14,915 nt of DNA, taken from the NCBI GenBank assembly GCA_900757385.1, contig CAAENO010000082.1, forward strand, positions 1 to 14,915, given 5' to 3'. The position numbers were made by a program, and so were the translations under genes. This DNA is from an uncultured Collinsella sp. GTDB taxonomy: Bacteria; Actinomycetota; Coriobacteriia; Coriobacteriales; Coriobacteriaceae. Positions 1 through 6,527 of the stretch are shown in pieces. Below the pieces are notes generated by a model. That model did no database searches and was not told where the DNA came from. It worked only from the letters and a program-made list of their open reading frames with translations. Each line of letters begins with the position of its first letter. The stretch's first letter is position 1.

Positions 1-1251
1 GGCTGCCACGGCCATCAACACATAGAACACCGAACGAAAACCAAACAGGAACACATCCGGACGGCCTGCAACAAAACTGGTCACGGCCTCGCCCATCGCC
101 ACGCTCATCTGCCCATACAGGATATTCGACGCCACCGTAATGCCCACTGCCATACCCGCATAGCGCGCCAGGCTACCCAGGCTGCCAGCAAAACCGAGCG
201 CCTCGCGCGGGGCCGAACCCATATACAGGGAGTTGTTAGGGCTTTGGAAAATCGACGTACCGAGCGACATAAATGCGACGCAGCACACGATCACAAGGAT
301 GGAGGAATGCTCGTTGAGCGTGCTCACCGCAAAGAGACCGCACACGTACACACCCAGGCCCACCGCCGTGGGGCCCTCGCAGCCAACGCGGTCCGAAACC
401 GTACCCGAAAGCGGGCCGATAAAGGCATTCACCATCGGCAGCGCCAAAAAGAGTAGTCCAGAGATGTCGGAACCAAAGCCGTGAGCGTCCTGAAAATAGA
501 ACGGCAGGATAAACTCGGATGCGCCAATACCAACGAACACGATGAGCATGCAAGCAAGGTTGATGGTGAAGGCCGAATTTGCAAAGCAGCGACGAGCAGC
601 CTCAATCAGGGACATAGGGCGCTCGCCGGCCTCCGGCTTAACATGCGGTAGTGTATAGAGTCCCACGATAAACGAGATGACGCCAATGGGCAGGTTGATG
701 AGGAAGATGCTCTCCCAGGGAAAGCTTGCCACCAGCATGCCGCCCAGCACGGGGCCACACATCATGCCGAGGGCCACGAAGGTCGCGAGAATACCCATGG
801 CACGACCTCGTTCGCGCGCCGGAAATGACTCGGTGATAATACCCATGTTGTTAGCCATGGCCGCCGCGCAACCGACGCCCTGAACGATGCGTGCCAGGAT
901 AAGAACCTCGAGCGAGGCCGAAAGGCCGCACAGCAGCGAACCGACCGAAAAGACGATGACGCCCAGCTGGAACACATTCACCTTGCCGCGCACGTCGCCC
1001 AGACGGCCAAACGGCAACATAGCCACGCAAGTCGCAAGCAGATACACCGAACTTACCAGCTGAATGCGATCGAGGCCCACGCCCAGCTCCTTTTGCATCA
1101 CGGGCAGCGCCACGGTCACGACGGTCGAATCCAGACACACCATAAACGTCATGATGAGCACGGTAAACAGAATCGCCCATTTGTTCTTGCCATGCGTGTC
1201 GCCCTCTAGGGCAATGCGCTCGCGGCGCAGCTGCTCTGCAGTTTTCTCCAT
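1..1251 (-). CDS. MFS transporter, DHA2-like (EmrB/QacA) drug:H+ antiporter, 3' end missing
   Basis: Inner-membrane major facilitator protein, probably a proton-driven exporter of drugs or toxic organic compounds. 417 codons are visible and the frame runs off the left edge. Family motifs, in order: LDSTVVTVALP (residues 40-50, DHA2 motif D1), GRLGDVRGK (82-90, motif A), RIVQGVG (121-127, motif B), GPVLGG (166-171, antiporter motif C) and FLINLPIG (183-190). After helix 6 the chain goes almost directly to the helix with FILPFYFQ (247-254), so the extra central helix pair of typical 14-helix DHA2 proteins seems to be missing. ATG at 1251 is preferred because GAAAGG lies about 6 nt upstream; an in-frame ATG at 1257 sits directly on the ribosome binding site. 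The metY terminator ends only about 30 bp upstream. The substrate cannot be told from sequence. Confidence 0.88.
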   Translation of the reverse strand, partial: MEKTAEQLRRERIALEGDTHGKNKWAILFTVLIMTFMVCLDSTVVTVALPVMQKELGVGLDRIQLVSSVYLLATCVAMLPFGRLGDVRGKVNVFQLGVIVFSVGSLLCGLSASLEVLILARIVQGVGCAAAMANNMGIITESFPARERGRAMGILATFVALGMMCGPVLGGMLVASFPWESIFLINLPIGVISFIVGLYTLPHVKPEAGERPMSLIEAARRCFANSAFTINLACMLIVFVGIGASEFILPFYFQDAHGFGSDISGLLFLALPMVNAFIGPLSGTVSDRVGCEGPTAVGLGVYVCGLFAVSTLNEHSSILVIVCCVAFMSLGTSIFQSPNNSLYMGSAPREALGFAGSLGSLARYAGMAVGITVASNILYGQMSVAMGEAVTSFVAGRPDVFLFGFRSVFYVLMAVAA

Positions 1252-1274
1252 ATCCATCCTTTCGAGTGGCGCAA

Positions 1275-1324
1275 CACAAAAACGGGGCCCCAATCGCCTG
1301 CAAACAGCCGCGATTGGGGTCCCG
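1275..1324 (-). terminator. Rho-independent terminator after metY
   Basis: On the minus strand the arms 1310-1324 and 1283-1297 form a 15-bp stem (one G-T wobble) around a 12-nt loop, followed by TTTTTGTGTTG. It lies 69 bp past the metY stop and about 25 bp ahead of the MFS ribosome binding site. Confidence 0.85.
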
Positions 1325-1392
1325 CCTACGGAATCGGAACGTAAAGGTCGCCGAAGCTTTCTGCCAGCATCGGCACCTTGAACGGAGCTAGC

Positions 1393-2676
1393 CTAGCACT
1401 GCTCGAGCGCCTGCTCAAGGTCGGCAATCAGATCGGCCGTGTCCTCGAGGCCGCACGACAGGCGCACCATGTCGGCGGAGATGCCGCAGGCGATGAGCTC
1501 CTCATCGTTCATCTGGCGATGCGTAGCGTTAGCGGGATGCAGGCAGCAAGTGCGGGCGTCGGCCACATGCGTGGCGATCTGGGCGAGCTTGAGGCTCTTC
1601 ATAAAGGTCTCGGCCGCCGCGCGACCACCGTTAAAGCCAAAGCTCACAACGCCGCAAGTACCGTTGGGCATGTACTTCTGAGCCAGGTCATAGTACTTAT
1701 CGCCCTCCAGGCCCGGATAGCTCACGAAGCGCACCTTGGGATGGCTCTGCAGGAACTTGGCAACGGCCAAGCCGTTCTCGCAATGACGCGGCATGCGCAC
1801 ATGCAGGCTCTCGAGCGAGCTGTTCAAGAAGAATGCCGCCTGCGGGTTCTGCATGGGGCCGAGGTCGCGCATGAGCTGCGCGGTGGCCTTGGTAATAAAG
1901 GCGCCCTCACGGCCGAACTTCTCGGCATAGGTCACGCCGTGGTAGCTCTCGTCAGGCGTGGTGAGACCCGGGAACTTGTCTGCATGGGCCATCCAGTCAA
2001 ACTGGCCGTGGTCGACGATCACGCCGCCCAGGTAGGCGGCATGTCCATCCATGTACTTGGTGGTGGAGTGCGTAACGATGTCGGCACCCCACTCAAAGGG
2101 ACGGCACATCACAGGCGTCGGGAAGGTGTTGTCGACCATCAGCGGCACACCGTGGTCATGCGCGGCCTTGGCAAAGCGCTCAATATCGAGCACGGCAAGG
2201 GCGGGGTTGGCAATCGTCTCGCCAAAGACAAGCTTGGTATTGGGCTCAAAGGCTGCCTCGAGCTCCTCATCGGTGCAGTCGGGGGCAACGAACGTGCAAG
2301 TCACGCCCATGCGGCCCATGGTATGGGCAAGCAGGTTGTAGGTACCGCCGTAGATAGCAGAGCTCGCGACCACGTGATCACCGGCACCGGCCACGTTAAA
2401 GATCGCGAGAAAGTTCGCGGCCATGCCCGAACTCGTGAGCATCGCAGCGGTGCCGCCCTCCATCTCGCAGATCTTGGCGGCAACCAGGTCACACGTGGGA
2501 TTCTGCAGACGGCTGTAGAAGTAGCCCGACTCCTCCAGGTCAAACAGCTTGCCCATGTGCTCGGACGTGTCGTATTTCCACGTGGTGGACTGGTAGATGG
2601 GCACCTGGCGCGGCTCCGCATCTCCCGGGTGATAGCCGCCCTGAACACATGTAGTACCGATGGTCTGCTCGCTCAT
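1393..2676 (-). CDS. metY: O-acetylhomoserine sulfhydrylase (aminocarboxypropyltransferase), PLP-dependent
   Basis: Cytoplasmic Cys/Met-metabolism PLP enzyme of 427 aa, the usual MetY length. It makes homocysteine from O-acetyl-L-homoserine and sulfide, the direct sulfhydrylation route to methionine. Visible signatures: YSRLQNPT (54-61, cofactor-phosphate contacts), SSGMAA (82-87), VDNTF (181-185), the PLP lysine K207 in HSTTKYMDGH, and the C-terminal HPANATHRQM and RLSCGLED segments. ATG 2676 is chosen because AAGGGAG lies 6 nt upstream and homology begins at MSEQT; the frame is open further upstream, but a promoter-like sequence falls there. Divergent from the C_GCAxxG_C_C gene and closed by a strong terminator, so probably monocistronic. 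Cystathionine gamma-synthase or methionine gamma-lyase are related alternatives, but motifs and length fit MetY best. Confidence 0.93.
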   Translation of the reverse strand: MSEQTIGTTCVQGGYHPGDAEPRQVPIYQSTTWKYDTSEHMGKLFDLEESGYFYSRLQNPTCDLVAAKICEMEGGTAAMLTSSGMAANFLAIFNVAGAGDHVVASSAIYGGTYNLLAHTMGRMGVTCTFVAPDCTDEELEAAFEPNTKLVFGETIANPALAVLDIERFAKAAHDHGVPLMVDNTFPTPVMCRPFEWGADIVTHSTTKYMDGHAAYLGGVIVDHGQFDWMAHADKFPGLTTPDESYHGVTYAEKFGREGAFITKATAQLMRDLGPMQNPQAAFFLNSSLESLHVRMPRHCENGLAVAKFLQSHPKVRFVSYPGLEGDKYYDLAQKYMPNGTCGVVSFGFNGGRAAAETFMKSLKLAQIATHVADARTCCLHPANATHRQMNDEELIACGISADMVRLSCGLEDTADLIADLEQALEQC

Positions 2677-2716
2677 ATCCAACTCCCTTACTTGGGTTTT
2701 GTTTTTAATTCGGTTC

Positions 2717-2745
2717 ACGATACCGCTACCCCGCATCCCTCTCAA
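2717..2745 (-). promoter_or_regulatory. Candidate metY promoter
   Basis: On the minus strand TTGAGA (2740-2745) and TATCGT (2717-2722) are separated by exactly 17 bp. Transcription would start about 35-40 nt before the metY ATG. This leaves no room for a SAM riboswitch, and none is seen. Confidence 0.45.
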
Positions 2746-2907
2746 CCCATCCCCAAAGTAGGTTATGTGACAAATGAATCAGAGGCATTCGTCTCAGCCT
2801 TAGGCATTTGTTCGATGGATATAAATGAGGCATACGTGAAGCTCTCAATGATTACATGCACCGGCAAGGGTACCATAGGCGGGTACACCGTAATCAAGGA
2901 GACACCG

Positions 2908-3354
2908 ATGAAGCAAATCGATACAGCCCAGCTCGACATCACCGCCTGTCAGGCTCAGGCTGCCGAGTACCACGCCCGCGGCTTTAACTGCGCGCAGGCC
3001 GTCGCCTGCACGCTCGCGCCCGCCGTCGGGCTCGACCCCCAGGTCGCCTTTACCCTCACCGAGGGCTTTGGCGCCGGCATGGGCGGCATGACCGAAACCT
3101 GCGGCGCCATCTCGGGTGCCGTGGCCATCATGGGCTTTGTAATGAGTGACGGCATGGAGAACCCCAAGACCAAGGGCCAGACCTACAAGCTGTCGCGCGA
3201 AATCGCCAAGCGTTTTGGCGAGAAGAACACGACGACCGCCTGCGGCACGCTCAAGGGCATCGGATCGGACAAGGGTCCGCTCCGCAGCTGCCCCGGCTGC
3301 ATCGACGATGCCGTCGAGATCGCCTGCGATGTGCTAAAGCAGCTCGCCGAGTAA
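2908..3354 (+). CDS. C_GCAxxG_C_C family protein (putative redox-active, cysteine-rich)
   Basis: Small 148-aa cytoplasmic protein with no signal peptide or membrane segment. The spaced cysteines that define the family are present: C28 (FNCAQAV), the glycine-rich GFGAGMGGMTETCGAISG (53-70) with C65, C112 (TACGTLKG), and C128/C131 (CPGC). Known for the family: conserved cysteines suggest metal or redox chemistry, but no reaction is firmly assigned. ATG 2908 is selected by AAGGAG six nt upstream; the frame stays open back to an ATG at 2815 that has no ribosome binding site. Divergent from metY, separated by 231 bp. Physiological role unknown; a link with sulfur metabolism is suggested only by its neighbour. 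Confidence 0.85.
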   Translation: MKQIDTAQLDITACQAQAAEYHARGFNCAQAVACTLAPAVGLDPQVAFTLTEGFGAGMGGMTETCGAISGAVAIMGFVMSDGMENPKTKGQTYKLSREIAKRFGEKNTTTACGTLKGIGSDKGPLRSCPGCIDDAVEIACDVLKQLAE

Positions 3355-3365
3355 ACGGCAGCAAC

Positions 3366-3393
3366 ATAAAACGACAGCCATAAAACGACAGCC
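3366..3393. repeat. Tandem duplication of a 14-bp unit
   Basis: ATAAAACGACAGCC occurs twice head to tail (3366-3379 and 3380-3393). The second copy enters the left arm of the yigZ terminator. It supplies two A-runs, which are T-runs on the minus strand. Confidence 0.9.
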
Positions 3394-3433
3394 GGCGCGC
3401 TTGGGATTCATCCAAATGCACGCCGGCCGTCGT
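3380..3433 (-). terminator. Terminator after yigZ
   Basis: Arms 3385-3400 and 3418-3433 pair over 16 positions with two mismatches, and an inner TTGG/CCAA pair extends the stem. On the minus strand the stem is followed by TTTTAT. The plus side has no T-run, so the signal serves yigZ rather than the converging cysteine-rich gene. Confidence 0.7.
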
Positions 3434-3435
3434 CG

Positions 3436-4071
3436 TTAGAACTCAGCAAACACGGGAGCGCTGACCTCAATCTCCTCGCGCCCCGCCATAAGCTCGCGCA
3501 TCTTAGCGCAAAACGGCTCTTGCTCCCCCGCTTTAAACACCAAGTGAAGTGTCACAGCATCCGCGTAATCGGTATCCAAAACCTTGGCACCCGAATCCTG
3601 CGCCAAGCGAAGCACCTGCTCATACTGTGGATAGGCCACATGCACGTCAACAGGCACGACACTCGTCATCTCGACGATCTGCCCGGCCTCCTGAGCCGCG
3701 GCCACCGCCGCTTGCGTCGCCGCAGTATAGGCGCGAACCAGGCCGCCCGGCCCCAACAGCGTGCCGCCAAAATAGCGCGTCACTACGCAGCAAACATTTT
3801 TGAGCTCCGCACCGCGCAACACCTCGAGCGTCGGCATGCCACTCGTGCGGCTCGGCTCACCGTCATCGCTCTGGCGCTCGCGCCCGTCGACCAAAATCCA
3901 CGCGGGAACATTATGCCGGGCATCGTAATGACGTTTGCGGACCATCTCGATAAAGGCGTTTGCCTCATCCTCGGATTCAATATGGACCAGCTGGGCAATA
4001 AACCGGCTCTTGCGATCCACAAACTCGCCCGAAGCCTCAATATTCGATTGCAGAGTAAAATAGCTGTCCAA
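3436..4071 (-). CDS. yigZ: YigZ/IMPACT-family protein (UPF0029)
   Basis: Soluble 211-aa protein of the IMPACT/YigZ family. The N-terminal domain carries the family blocks KSRFIA (21-26), HNVPAWIL (53-60), DDGEPSRTSG (69-78) and TRYFGGTLLGPGGLVRAY (98-115). A shorter C-terminal domain of the DUF1949 type follows (about 137-205). Eukaryotic IMPACT regulates the kinase GCN2; the bacterial members have no settled function, with nucleic-acid or ribosome-related roles proposed. Two TTG codons lie side by side. TTG at 4071 is preferred because GAGGGG sits 5 nt upstream; TTG at 4074 would leave only 2 nt. No ATG lies near the N-terminus. Transcribed in the same direction as rnpB but separated from it by the structured element at 4225-4334. 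Confidence 0.88.
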   Translation of the reverse strand: MDSYFTLQSNIEASGEFVDRKSRFIAQLVHIESEDEANAFIEMVRKRHYDARHNVPAWILVDGRERQSDDGEPSRTSGMPTLEVLRGAELKNVCCVVTRYFGGTLLGPGGLVRAYTAATQAAVAAAQEAGQIVEMTSVVPVDVHVAYPQYEQVLRLAQDSGAKVLDTDYADAVTLHLVFKAGEQEPFCAKMRELMAGREEIEVSAPVFAEF

Positions 4072-4224
4072 CAAAGCCCCTCAACAACAAGCAAAGCAAC
4101 AAACAGCCTCAATAATACGGCAAAGGTCGTACCGATAACCCCGGTAAATAGAACGGCAACGCCGATGACCAGGCAAAAACAGCGAGACGCCAAGGATGAC
4201 AACGCCGATGAATCCGTCAACGAA

Positions 4225-4334
4225 AGCGAGAACCCGTCAGCGCGAGCAAGGTGCCTTGAAAGACGAGGGCATTGACCTTATGGTCATGCCCGAAGGCTTG
4301 AAAGGCAGATTGCCGCGCTGACGGGTTCGCAGCG
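4225..4334. repeat. Structured 110-bp intergenic element, copy A
   Basis: First of two equally long copies in the window (the other is 7404-7513). Terminal arms 4231-4244 and 4314-4327 form a perfect 14-bp stem. A central hairpin at 4267-4291 has one bulged T. Between them lie the invariant blocks AGCAAGGTGCCTTGAAA and TTGAAAGGCAGATTGCCG. Compared with copy B, two base pairs in the outer stem and two in the central stem change on both sides while pairing is kept. On the minus strand it begins about 10 nt past the 3' end of RNase P RNA, so it may be a 3' processing or termination element. No coding potential and no named family recognised. Confidence 0.8.
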
Positions 4335-4343
4335 CCAACAAAG

Positions 4344-4707
4344 TGCTGAGTGGGCTTGTAAGCCGGGTTCTGTCGTGAACGGTCATTTATCTTGTCTGCA
4401 CGTTACCGTGCAGCTCCACGCACGCTACCCGAACGCGGACCGGGCCGGCCCATAGCGTTCCTATTCGCGCTTGCTCCGGATGGGGCTTGCCAAGCCGCCG
4501 TGTTACCACGACGCTGGTGGTCTCTTACACCACCGTTTCAGCTTTTCCCTTTACGCCTTGCGGCGCAGGTGGGAGTCTTCTTTTCTGCGGCGCTTTCCGT
4601 CGGATCACTCCGCCCGGCCGTTAGCCGGCATCCCGCCCTCTGGAGCCCGGACTTTCCTCACGCGTGCTGCAAGCAGCACATCGCGCGACCGTCTGGCCCA
4701 CTCAGCA
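4344..4707 (-). ncRNA. rnpB: RNase P RNA, bacterial class A
   Basis: Catalytic RNA that removes 5' leaders from tRNA precursors. The minus strand holds both universally conserved blocks: GAGGAAAGTCCGG (4647-4659) near the 5' end and ACAGAACCCGGCTTA (4359-4373) near the 3' end, which together make helix P4. Helix P1 closes the molecule: GCTGAGTGGGC near 4705 pairs with its complement near 4346 over about 12 bp. A length of about 360 nt fits a class A RNA. Exact ends are inferred from P1 pairing and from the -10 element at 4715-4720. Confidence 0.96.
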
Positions 4708-4714
4708 GTGCAAG

Positions 4715-4723
4715 AGTGTAGCA
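4715..4723 (-). promoter_or_regulatory. Candidate rnpB promoter, extended -10
   Basis: TGCTACACT on the minus strand is an extended -10 box whose expected start point, about 4707-4709, coincides with the 5' base of helix P1. A TTGCCT about 15 bp upstream is a weak -35. It overlaps an 8-bp inverted repeat, CCGTTGCC-GCA-GGCAACGG (4726-4744). Confidence 0.45.
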
Positions 4724-4987
4724 CACCGTTGCCGCAGGCAACGGCACAACACAAGCGCTCGCACGATAAACCAAGAACCACCCATGCGCTACAATAATCA
4801 CGTCGATGGGCAACGTCGTCAGTCGAGACGCGACCGCGCTCCGCACCCCTCCGTCTACTCGGTGCGTTCCCGCCTCCTCCCCGAGGCGGGATGTCGGCAT
4901 TTTTTCATGCACCGAAAACCTAATGGCCTGTGGACAGCCCGGACAGCATTGCGCGCGGACGACATCGCGCACCTCAGCAGCAAATGC
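4724..4987. other. Gene-free spacer between rnpB and the rpsA terminator
   Basis: No supported gene. It holds the inverted repeat at 4726-4744, a plus-strand TACAAT box (4790-4795), a 6-bp CGCACC/GGTGCG hairpin near 4841-4866, and a strong CCCGCCTC/GAGGCGGG hairpin (about 4868-4889) followed nine nt later by TTTTTT. A short plus-strand RNA is conceivable but unproven. It is not SRP RNA: the GGAA loop and AGCAG motifs are absent. Confidence 0.5.
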
Positions 4988-5021
4988 AAAAAGGGACCCG
5001 TCCATTGCGGACGGATCCCTT
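4988..5021 (-). terminator. Rho-independent terminator after rpsA
   Basis: Arms 4991-5003 and 5009-5021 pair over 13 positions with one C-A mismatch and a 5-nt loop. On the minus strand CCCTTTTTGC follows, starting about 25 nt past the rpsA stop. Confidence 0.9.
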
Positions 5022-5045
5022 AAAACAAGTGATCGTCAAACCGAT

Positions 5046-6212
5046 TTACTCGGCGTCGGTCTCCTCGTCCTTCTTCTCGGAAGGCAGCGGAGTAACCTCA
5101 ATCTCGACGCCCAGAGTCTCAGCAGCAGACTTCATGGACAGGGAGATACGACGACGGTCGAGGTCGATCTCCATGACCTTGACCTGAACCTTGTCGCCCA
5201 CGTGGGTGACCTGAGAAGGCTGGTCGACGTGCTTGTTGGCCATCTCGGAGATGTGCACCAGGCCCTCGATGCCCTCGCCCAGGTCGACGAAAGCGCCGAA
5301 CGGGACAAGCTTGGTCACAGTGCCCTCGACGATAGCGCCGACGGGGTACTTCTTGACCAGTGCGCGCCACGGATCCTCGGTGGTCTGCTTGAGACCCAGG
5401 GAGATGCGCTCGCGGTTGAGATCGACGTCGAGAACCTCGACCTCGACCTCCTGGCCGACCTTGACAACCTCGGAAGGATGGTTGACGTGGTTCCAGGAGA
5501 GCTCGGAGATGTGGATGAGGCCGTCGATGCCGCCGAGGTCGACGAAGGCGCCGAAGTCGACGATGGAGGAAACGGTGCCCTGGAGACGCATGCCAGACTT
5601 GAGCTTGGACAGGATCTCGGAGCGCTCGGCCTTACGGGACTCCTCGAGCACGACGCGACGGGAGAGGACGACGTTGTTGCGGTTGCGGTCCATCTCGATG
5701 ACGCGAGCCTCGATGCGGGTGCCCATGTAGGAGGTGAGGTCCTTGACGCGACGGAGGTCGACGAGGGAAGCGGGCAGGAAGCCACGCAGGCCGATGTCGA
5801 GGATCAGGCCGCCCTTGACAACCTCGATAACCTCGCCCTCGACGTTCTCGCCGGAGTTGAACTTCTCCTCGATGCGGTTCCAAGCACGCTCGTACTCGGC
5901 ACGCTTCTTGGACAGGACCAGACGACCGTCCTTGTCCTCCTTCTGGAGAACCAGAGCCTCGATGGGATCACCGAGTGCAACGATGTCTGCAGGGTTAGCG
6001 TCCTTGCGGATGGACAGCTCGCGGACCGGGATAACGCCCTCGGACTTGAATCCGATGTCAACGAGCACCTCGTCATGCTCGATCTTAACGACAGTGCCGT
6101 TAACGAGATCGCCCTCATCAAAGTCGGTAATCGTACCGTCGATGAGGTTGTTCATCTCCTCCTCGTTGACATCGTCAAGAGAGAAAATGGACGAGTTCTG
6201 AATCTCACTCAA
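5046..6212 (-). CDS. rpsA: 30S ribosomal protein S1, four S1 domains
   Basis: 388-aa RNA-binding protein of the small ribosomal subunit that helps capture and unfold mRNA for initiation. Four S1 (OB-fold) repeats are visible at about 36-103, 121-187, 206-274 and 291-361. The last two carry the clearest signature: VDFGAFVDLGGIDGLIHISE (218-237) and VPFGAFVDLGEGIEGLVHIS (303-322). The N-terminus (SIFSLDDVNEEEM) and the short tail (SEKKDEETDAE) are acidic. E. coli S1 has six domains; four is common in Actinobacteria and Firmicutes, and this tail is short for the group. The start is TTG at 6212 with AAGGGG seven nt upstream; no in-frame ATG fits. Monocistronic, with its own terminator. Its ribosome binding site lies in a hairpin, suggesting translational control. 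Confidence 0.95.
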   Translation of the reverse strand: MSEIQNSSIFSLDDVNEEEMNNLIDGTITDFDEGDLVNGTVVKIEHDEVLVDIGFKSEGVIPVRELSIRKDANPADIVALGDPIEALVLQKEDKDGRLVLSKKRAEYERAWNRIEEKFNSGENVEGEVIEVVKGGLILDIGLRGFLPASLVDLRRVKDLTSYMGTRIEARVIEMDRNRNNVVLSRRVVLEESRKAERSEILSKLKSGMRLQGTVSSIVDFGAFVDLGGIDGLIHISELSWNHVNHPSEVVKVGQEVEVEVLDVDLNRERISLGLKQTTEDPWRALVKKYPVGAIVEGTVTKLVPFGAFVDLGEGIEGLVHISEMANKHVDQPSQVTHVGDKVQVKVMEIDLDRRRISLSMKSAAETLGVEIEVTPLPSEKKDEETDAE

Positions 6213-6216
6213 AGGT

Positions 6217-6241
6217 GGACCCCTTTCGAACTACGGGGCCC
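6217..6241 (-). promoter_or_regulatory. Hairpin sequestering the rpsA ribosome binding site
   Basis: On the minus strand GGGCCCC (6235-6241) pairs with GGGGTCC (6217-6223) across an 11-nt loop. The AAGGGG ribosome binding site of rpsA is partly inside the 3' arm. S1 represses its own translation in E. coli, so a regulatory role is plausible but inferred. Confidence 0.45.
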
Positions 6242-6527
6242 CGATTGCTAGGACCTACAGAAGGGTGCGACAAGCACACAACGTTTAGGAACACTCGGGA
6301 GCCGACAGATACTAATGTGACGCTTATGCAATCACGTTCGTATAGGTTACGGGGAAATGAGTTCGATTTCAAGCGTGAACTGCGATTTTTTACTCGTGTG
6401 GAGACTTTTTCGTAATCTTATGAACACACGTCTCCGCAACTTGACGATAACCAGCCAGGCATTCGGCTTTGGGGTAAAGTATCCGGAGCCAACGATTCTA
6501 GATCGATTTTTCGAGAAAGGTGCCCGC
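6242..6527. other. Divergent intergenic region rpsA / HAD gene
   Basis: It holds the rpsA leader and the upstream region of the HAD gene. The best minus-strand promoter is TTGAAA (6367-6372), 17 bp, TAACCT (6344-6349), which would give an rpsA leader of about 120 nt. On the plus strand a 9-bp inverted repeat (6397-6405 with 6430-6438, one wobble) and a lone TTGACG (6441-6446) are seen, but no convincing -10 partner. No RNA gene is recognised. Confidence 0.35.

Noticed and set aside
1378..3354. Long plus-strand frame (about 658 codons) running through metY and into the cysteine-rich gene
   Set aside because: Its first 1.3 kb is antisense to metY, which has full family motifs. Only the last 148 codons from 2908 are real, with their own ribosome binding site.
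3783..4220. Minus-strand 145-codon frame overlapping the yigZ start
   Set aside because: It needs a TTG start without ribosome binding site and overlaps yigZ by about 290 bp in another frame. Only its hydrophobic first part is kept, as a remnant finding.
4800..4990. SRP (4.5S) RNA or tmRNA in the rnpB-rpsA gap
   Set aside because: The conserved SRP apical loop and the tmRNA tRNA-like ends are absent on both strands.
4658..5005. Minus-strand 115-codon frame
   Set aside because: It covers the rpsA terminator, the rnpB promoter and the 5' part of the RNase P RNA.
4806..6251. 481-codon plus-strand frame opposite rpsA
   Set aside because: Low-complexity Leu/Asp/Val-rich shadow of the acidic S1 repeats in high-GC DNA; no ribosome binding site.
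6357..6527. Upstream extension of the HAD gene to an ATG at 6357
   Set aside because: HAD motif I sits at the very N-terminus in this family; the extension has no ribosome binding site and no family resemblance.
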